From: JAUXFK01 sp034189035
GTDB lineage: Bacteria; Desulfobacterota; UBA8473
Direction of reading: 5' to 3'
Assembly (NCBI GenBank): GCA_034189035.1
Contig: JAXHVA010000090.1
Span: 1 to 17,129, forward strand
Length of the DNA: 17,129 nucleotides
In this document: positions 14,558-17,129 of the stretch, piece after piece
How positions within the stretch are numbered: position 1 is the stretch's first letter
Layout: every line of letters begins with the position of its first letter
The notes under the pieces: model-generated
Database searches by the model: none
What the model was told of the DNA's origin: nothing
Seen by the model: only the letters and a program-made list of their open reading frames with translations
Position numbers and translations under genes: made by a program

Positions 14558-15265
14558 ATGACAGATATAAATAAGGTTACGATCCTACATTTTTCGGATG
14601 TCCTTTGCATCTGGGCATACTTATCACAAATAAGGATTGATGAATTGAAAAAGAAATTTGGCAATAAAATCGAACTTAAATATCATTTTATCCAAGTGTT
14701 TGGTTCTGTAAAGCCAAAGATCGAACAAGATTGGAACCACAAGGGTGGCTTTACTGCCTACAGTCAACATGTTCTGGAAGCTGCTTCAAAATTTGAACAT
14801 GTCGAGGTACACCCCAAGATTTGGACCAGAAACATTCCTGTCTCATGTGCTAGTTGTCATCTTTTCTTAAAAGCAATACAGCTCTGTGAAGAACACGATC
14901 AACCCTTGGATGACCTAGTATCAGAAGGTGATCGTAGAAGTTTATTTGAGAAAGCGGTATGGGAGTTGCGGCTTGCTTTTTTTAGAGATCTGGTCAATAT
15001 TTCTAAATTAAAGGCTCAGATGGAAATCGCTGAGCGATTAGATTTACCTATTCAAAAAATCCGAGATCAAATAGAAAGCGGGGCAGCCTTTGCTGCCTTG
15101 GATCTCGATATGCAACTCAAAGAAAGACATCGAGTAATAGGCAGTCCTACTTTAGTATTCAATGAAGGACGGCAAATTCTCTATGGCAATGTGGGATATC
15201 GTATTATTGAAGCAAATATACAGGAGCTCTTAAGAAATAAAGAAGGACAGGCAAGCTGGTGTTAA
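14558..15265 (+). CDS. DsbA/HCCA-isomerase-like thioredoxin-fold protein
   Basis: A 235-residue protein of the DsbA superfamily (FrnE / 2-hydroxychromene-2-carboxylate isomerase group). The first strand and helix contain FSDVLCIWAYLSQ, where C17 remains but the second Cys of a CxxC is replaced by Ala, so it is unlikely to be a classical dithiol oxidase. GSPT (195-198) is the cis-proline loop. An unusual CxxC (C97, C100) occurs in the helical insertion, and the chain ends in WC. No signal peptide is visible, so it is cytoplasmic. AAGGAAGGA lies about 12 bp before the ATG. A glutathione- or thiol-dependent isomerase or transferase is possible; the substrate is unknown. Confidence 0.75.
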   Translation: MTDINKVTILHFSDVLCIWAYLSQIRIDELKKKFGNKIELKYHFIQVFGSVKPKIEQDWNHKGGFTAYSQHVLEAASKFEHVEVHPKIWTRNIPVSCASCHLFLKAIQLCEEHDQPLDDLVSEGDRRSLFEKAVWELRLAFFRDLVNISKLKAQMEIAERLDLPIQKIRDQIESGAAFAALDLDMQLKERHRVIGSPTLVFNEGRQILYGNVGYRIIEANIQELLRNKEGQASWC

Positions 15266-15482
15266 AGAAAGCTTATCCCAAAGTCGAAGGTTGATCAAAA
15301 ATCAGGGAAGAATTACAAAGTTGGTTATATTCTCAGGAAAAATGCCAAACAATCTGGGGGTTTCTGTGGGGAACTTAGCACCTTGTCTATCCAGTTCGAA
15401 TTTCCTATCGAGTCAAGGTGATAAGAAGCACTAATTTAAATTTAGGGAGGGACCGCAAACGTATAGAGGAAATAAGAAAGAA

Positions 15483-16490
15483 GTGGGAAGAGAAAAAAAG
15501 AATCATACTGCAAAAGCCTACTTTACAAAAAGACGTTTCTGGGATCTAAAATATCTTTTTGAGGTTACCAAAATCGTGCTCAATTCTTCTTTGAATTTTA
15601 GCTATACGAAACCTCTCGGAACCATTGTTTTACTTGCCTGCGTTTTTTACCTATGCATCCCTCAATTACGAGGAGATACGTATCTCATCGACTCGATAAA
15701 AATATCCGATTGGACAATAAGAGAAAAGCCATACGAATTTGACCCGCAGAATCTCTATGAATACATGAATGGGGGAGCAGATTCGTTTATTGCAAACGGT
15801 TTTGTTTCATTACAAGGCGCACGATATTACTCAAAATCGAACCCAAACGATTCGATAACTATCGACATCTATGATATGGGAGAAAAGCTCAATGCATTTG
15901 GCATGTTTCAGTTAAAAAGAGGGGAACAAGCAGCATCGTTAAAGATCGGCACAGCGTCTTTTGAAACCAATGGCTATCTTACCTTTTATAAAAACAAATA
16001 CTTTATTGAGATTCTCTCTTTTGTTAAGAGCAAAACGAAGAAAATACAACATAGGGCCATAGCTTACAACGTAGCAGAAAAAATCAAGGGAGATACCTCG
16101 TCTCCTTGGCAGCTTTCCCTCCTCCCTCAATTCGGAAGGGTCAAAGGGTCTGAAAGGTATGTTAAGGGAGAATTTCTTAACGATCGTTTTTTTAACAGGA
16201 CGATCGTTTCCAAATATATGCTTGAAGGTGAAAAGTTTTCAGTATTTCTCTCTTTCTTCCCTTCAAGAGAAGATGCAATCAAGACCTTTGAGCAGTATAA
16301 AAATTCTCTGAATACAACCGGAAGATGCCCCTCCATGGATAATCTTGGAGAACACTGTTTCATTTCGCATGACCCTATGCATAAGAAGATTCTTATTGTT
16401 CAAAAAGGATCTTATATAACAGGAGTGTATGACCTCTCTATGATTCAAAAAGGGATAAGGATACTAGAAGATATAATCAAAGAAATATAG
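15483..16490 (+). CDS. DUF6599-family membrane-anchored protein
   Basis: A 335-residue protein with one N-terminal hydrophobic segment (about 44-61, LGTIVLLACVFYLCIPQL) after a basic stretch, placing the C-terminal domain outside the cytoplasm as an anchored or secreted protein. The domain contains YEYMNGGADSF (about 92-102) and the DIYDMGEKLNAFGMF segment, which I recognise as DUF6599-like. The function of this family is not known to me. The start is GTG at 15483 with only a distant GAGG upstream; the N-terminal 40 residues before the membrane segment are long for a signal peptide, so the true start could be internal. It lies 217 bp after the DsbA-like gene in the same direction. Confidence 0.65.
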   Translation: MGREKKNHTAKAYFTKRRFWDLKYLFEVTKIVLNSSLNFSYTKPLGTIVLLACVFYLCIPQLRGDTYLIDSIKISDWTIREKPYEFDPQNLYEYMNGGADSFIANGFVSLQGARYYSKSNPNDSITIDIYDMGEKLNAFGMFQLKRGEQAASLKIGTASFETNGYLTFYKNKYFIEILSFVKSKTKKIQHRAIAYNVAEKIKGDTSSPWQLSLLPQFGRVKGSERYVKGEFLNDRFFNRTIVSKYMLEGEKFSVFLSFFPSREDAIKTFEQYKNSLNTTGRCPSMDNLGEHCFISHDPMHKKILIVQKGSYITGVYDLSMIQKGIRILEDIIKEI

Positions 16491-16654
16491 AAACTGGTCC
16501 TTAATTAAAAGATTATCCCCGTTCTTATTATTAACCCTACTAAGTCGTTTAAACAATATCCGTAATAAAAATTGACCACTGCTTTTGGCGGATTGATATC
16601 TTTTTATTTCATAAAACTCAGTAATTTCGCCTGTTAGGTATTTGCTTATGGGTA

Positions 16655-17129
16655 TCAGGAATACACCTGCTTGAATTTTTTTGAGGTATCTGAATTAGTC
16701 TGGAGATTATGGAACTCGTTTTGAATTTTTATTCGTAGTTCTCTCACTCTTTTGATACTGACCTTCTCCTTGTGCTGCTCATGGCAGTAAATTGCCGACA
16801 ATAGATATATTATCACACCTGAGAGGATTTGAACTATACGCCCACGTTTATCTCTGGCAATGACATGGTAGACTTTGAGGTGCGGTTTCCACCAGGCGAA
16901 GAATTTCTCGATGTCCCATTGAAATTTGTCAATCAAGGCAATGACCTCTGCTGACAGGTCATAACAGCGTGTTGATATCCATTAGTCTAGGTATACCCGA
17001 CAAGCCAGACTGGTTTTTCAGTTTGATTTGTTTCGGGTGCACCAAGCAAAACTATAGCATCATAAAAGACGATACTGTCAGGATTCACCTGGGCAGCTTT
17101 AATAAAGATTTTGTTGGTACTGGCCTTGA
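16655..17129 (-). pseudogene. IS4-family transposase, C-terminal part, broken and cut by the window edge
   Basis: The last part of an IS4-type DDE transposase. The segment from the right edge reads KASTNKIFIKAAQVNPDSIV and continues to VWLVGYT. It then hits TAG (16989-16987), and a frameshift near 16985-17005 plus TAA (16984-16982) separate it from YDLSAEVIALIDKFQWDIEK and the conserved tail WWKPHLKVYHVIAR, AIYCHEQH and VSIKRVRELRIKI, which ends at 16655. The catalytic-Glu helix region with the Y-(2)-R-(3)-E type motif appears altered to FQWDIEKFF. It is not functional. The terminal inverted repeats were not identified; one end should lie between 16491 and 16655. Confidence 0.85.

Overview
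The window looks like a piece of a strictly anaerobic bacterial chromosome or metagenome contig with moderate to low GC. The gene families (an NAD(P)-linked 2-oxoacid oxidoreductase, acyl-CoA-type enzymes, a DUF6599 protein, IS4 and IS200/IS605 relics) are what I would expect in Desulfobacterota (former Deltaproteobacteria), such as sulfate reducers or syntrophs. That placement is an inference; no rRNA or other phylogenetic marker is present.

Region 1 (1-6618) is the functional core, all on the + strand. A noncoding leader carries a perfect 28-bp inverted repeat and a good sigma70-type promoter. Then follow a malate/lactate dehydrogenase-family 2-hydroxyacid dehydrogenase, an XRE-cupin regulator, and four tightly packed genes for a 2-oxoacid:acceptor oxidoreductase: gamma, a fused GltD-like flavoprotein plus ferredoxin delta domain, alpha, and beta. 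Two junctions are ATGA stop/start overlaps. The subunit set resembles the phenylglyoxylate:NAD+ oxidoreductase type (PadEFGHI). The simplest reading is a pathway 2-hydroxyacid -> 2-oxoacid -> acyl-CoA + CO2 with electrons passed to NAD(P) and/or ferredoxin. The substrate cannot be read from the sequence.

Region 2 (about 6720-13350) is dominated by decaying genes. In order: a YafK-type L,D-transpeptidase relic with an internal deletion; on the minus strand, a crotonase-family gene broken by two opposite frameshifts in G-runs; two paralogous SDR relics with complementary deletions; a small intact acidic protein gene; an unrecognised relic; a MetE/UroD-like putative zinc methyltransferase gene that looks intact; a VOC (epimerase-like) relic; and two IS200/IS605 TnpA remnants with CTTTAG hairpins. 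The block leader - SDR relic - IS200 remnant occurs twice in the same order, on either side of the MetE-like gene, so this is probably an old segmental duplication that has since eroded.

Region 3 (13434-16490) has three intact + strand genes: a nitronate monooxygenase/FabK-type flavoprotein, a DsbA/HCCA-isomerase-type thioredoxin-fold protein, and a DUF6599 protein with one N-terminal membrane segment. The right edge (16655-17129, minus strand) is the C-terminal half of a broken IS4-family transposase that runs out of the window.
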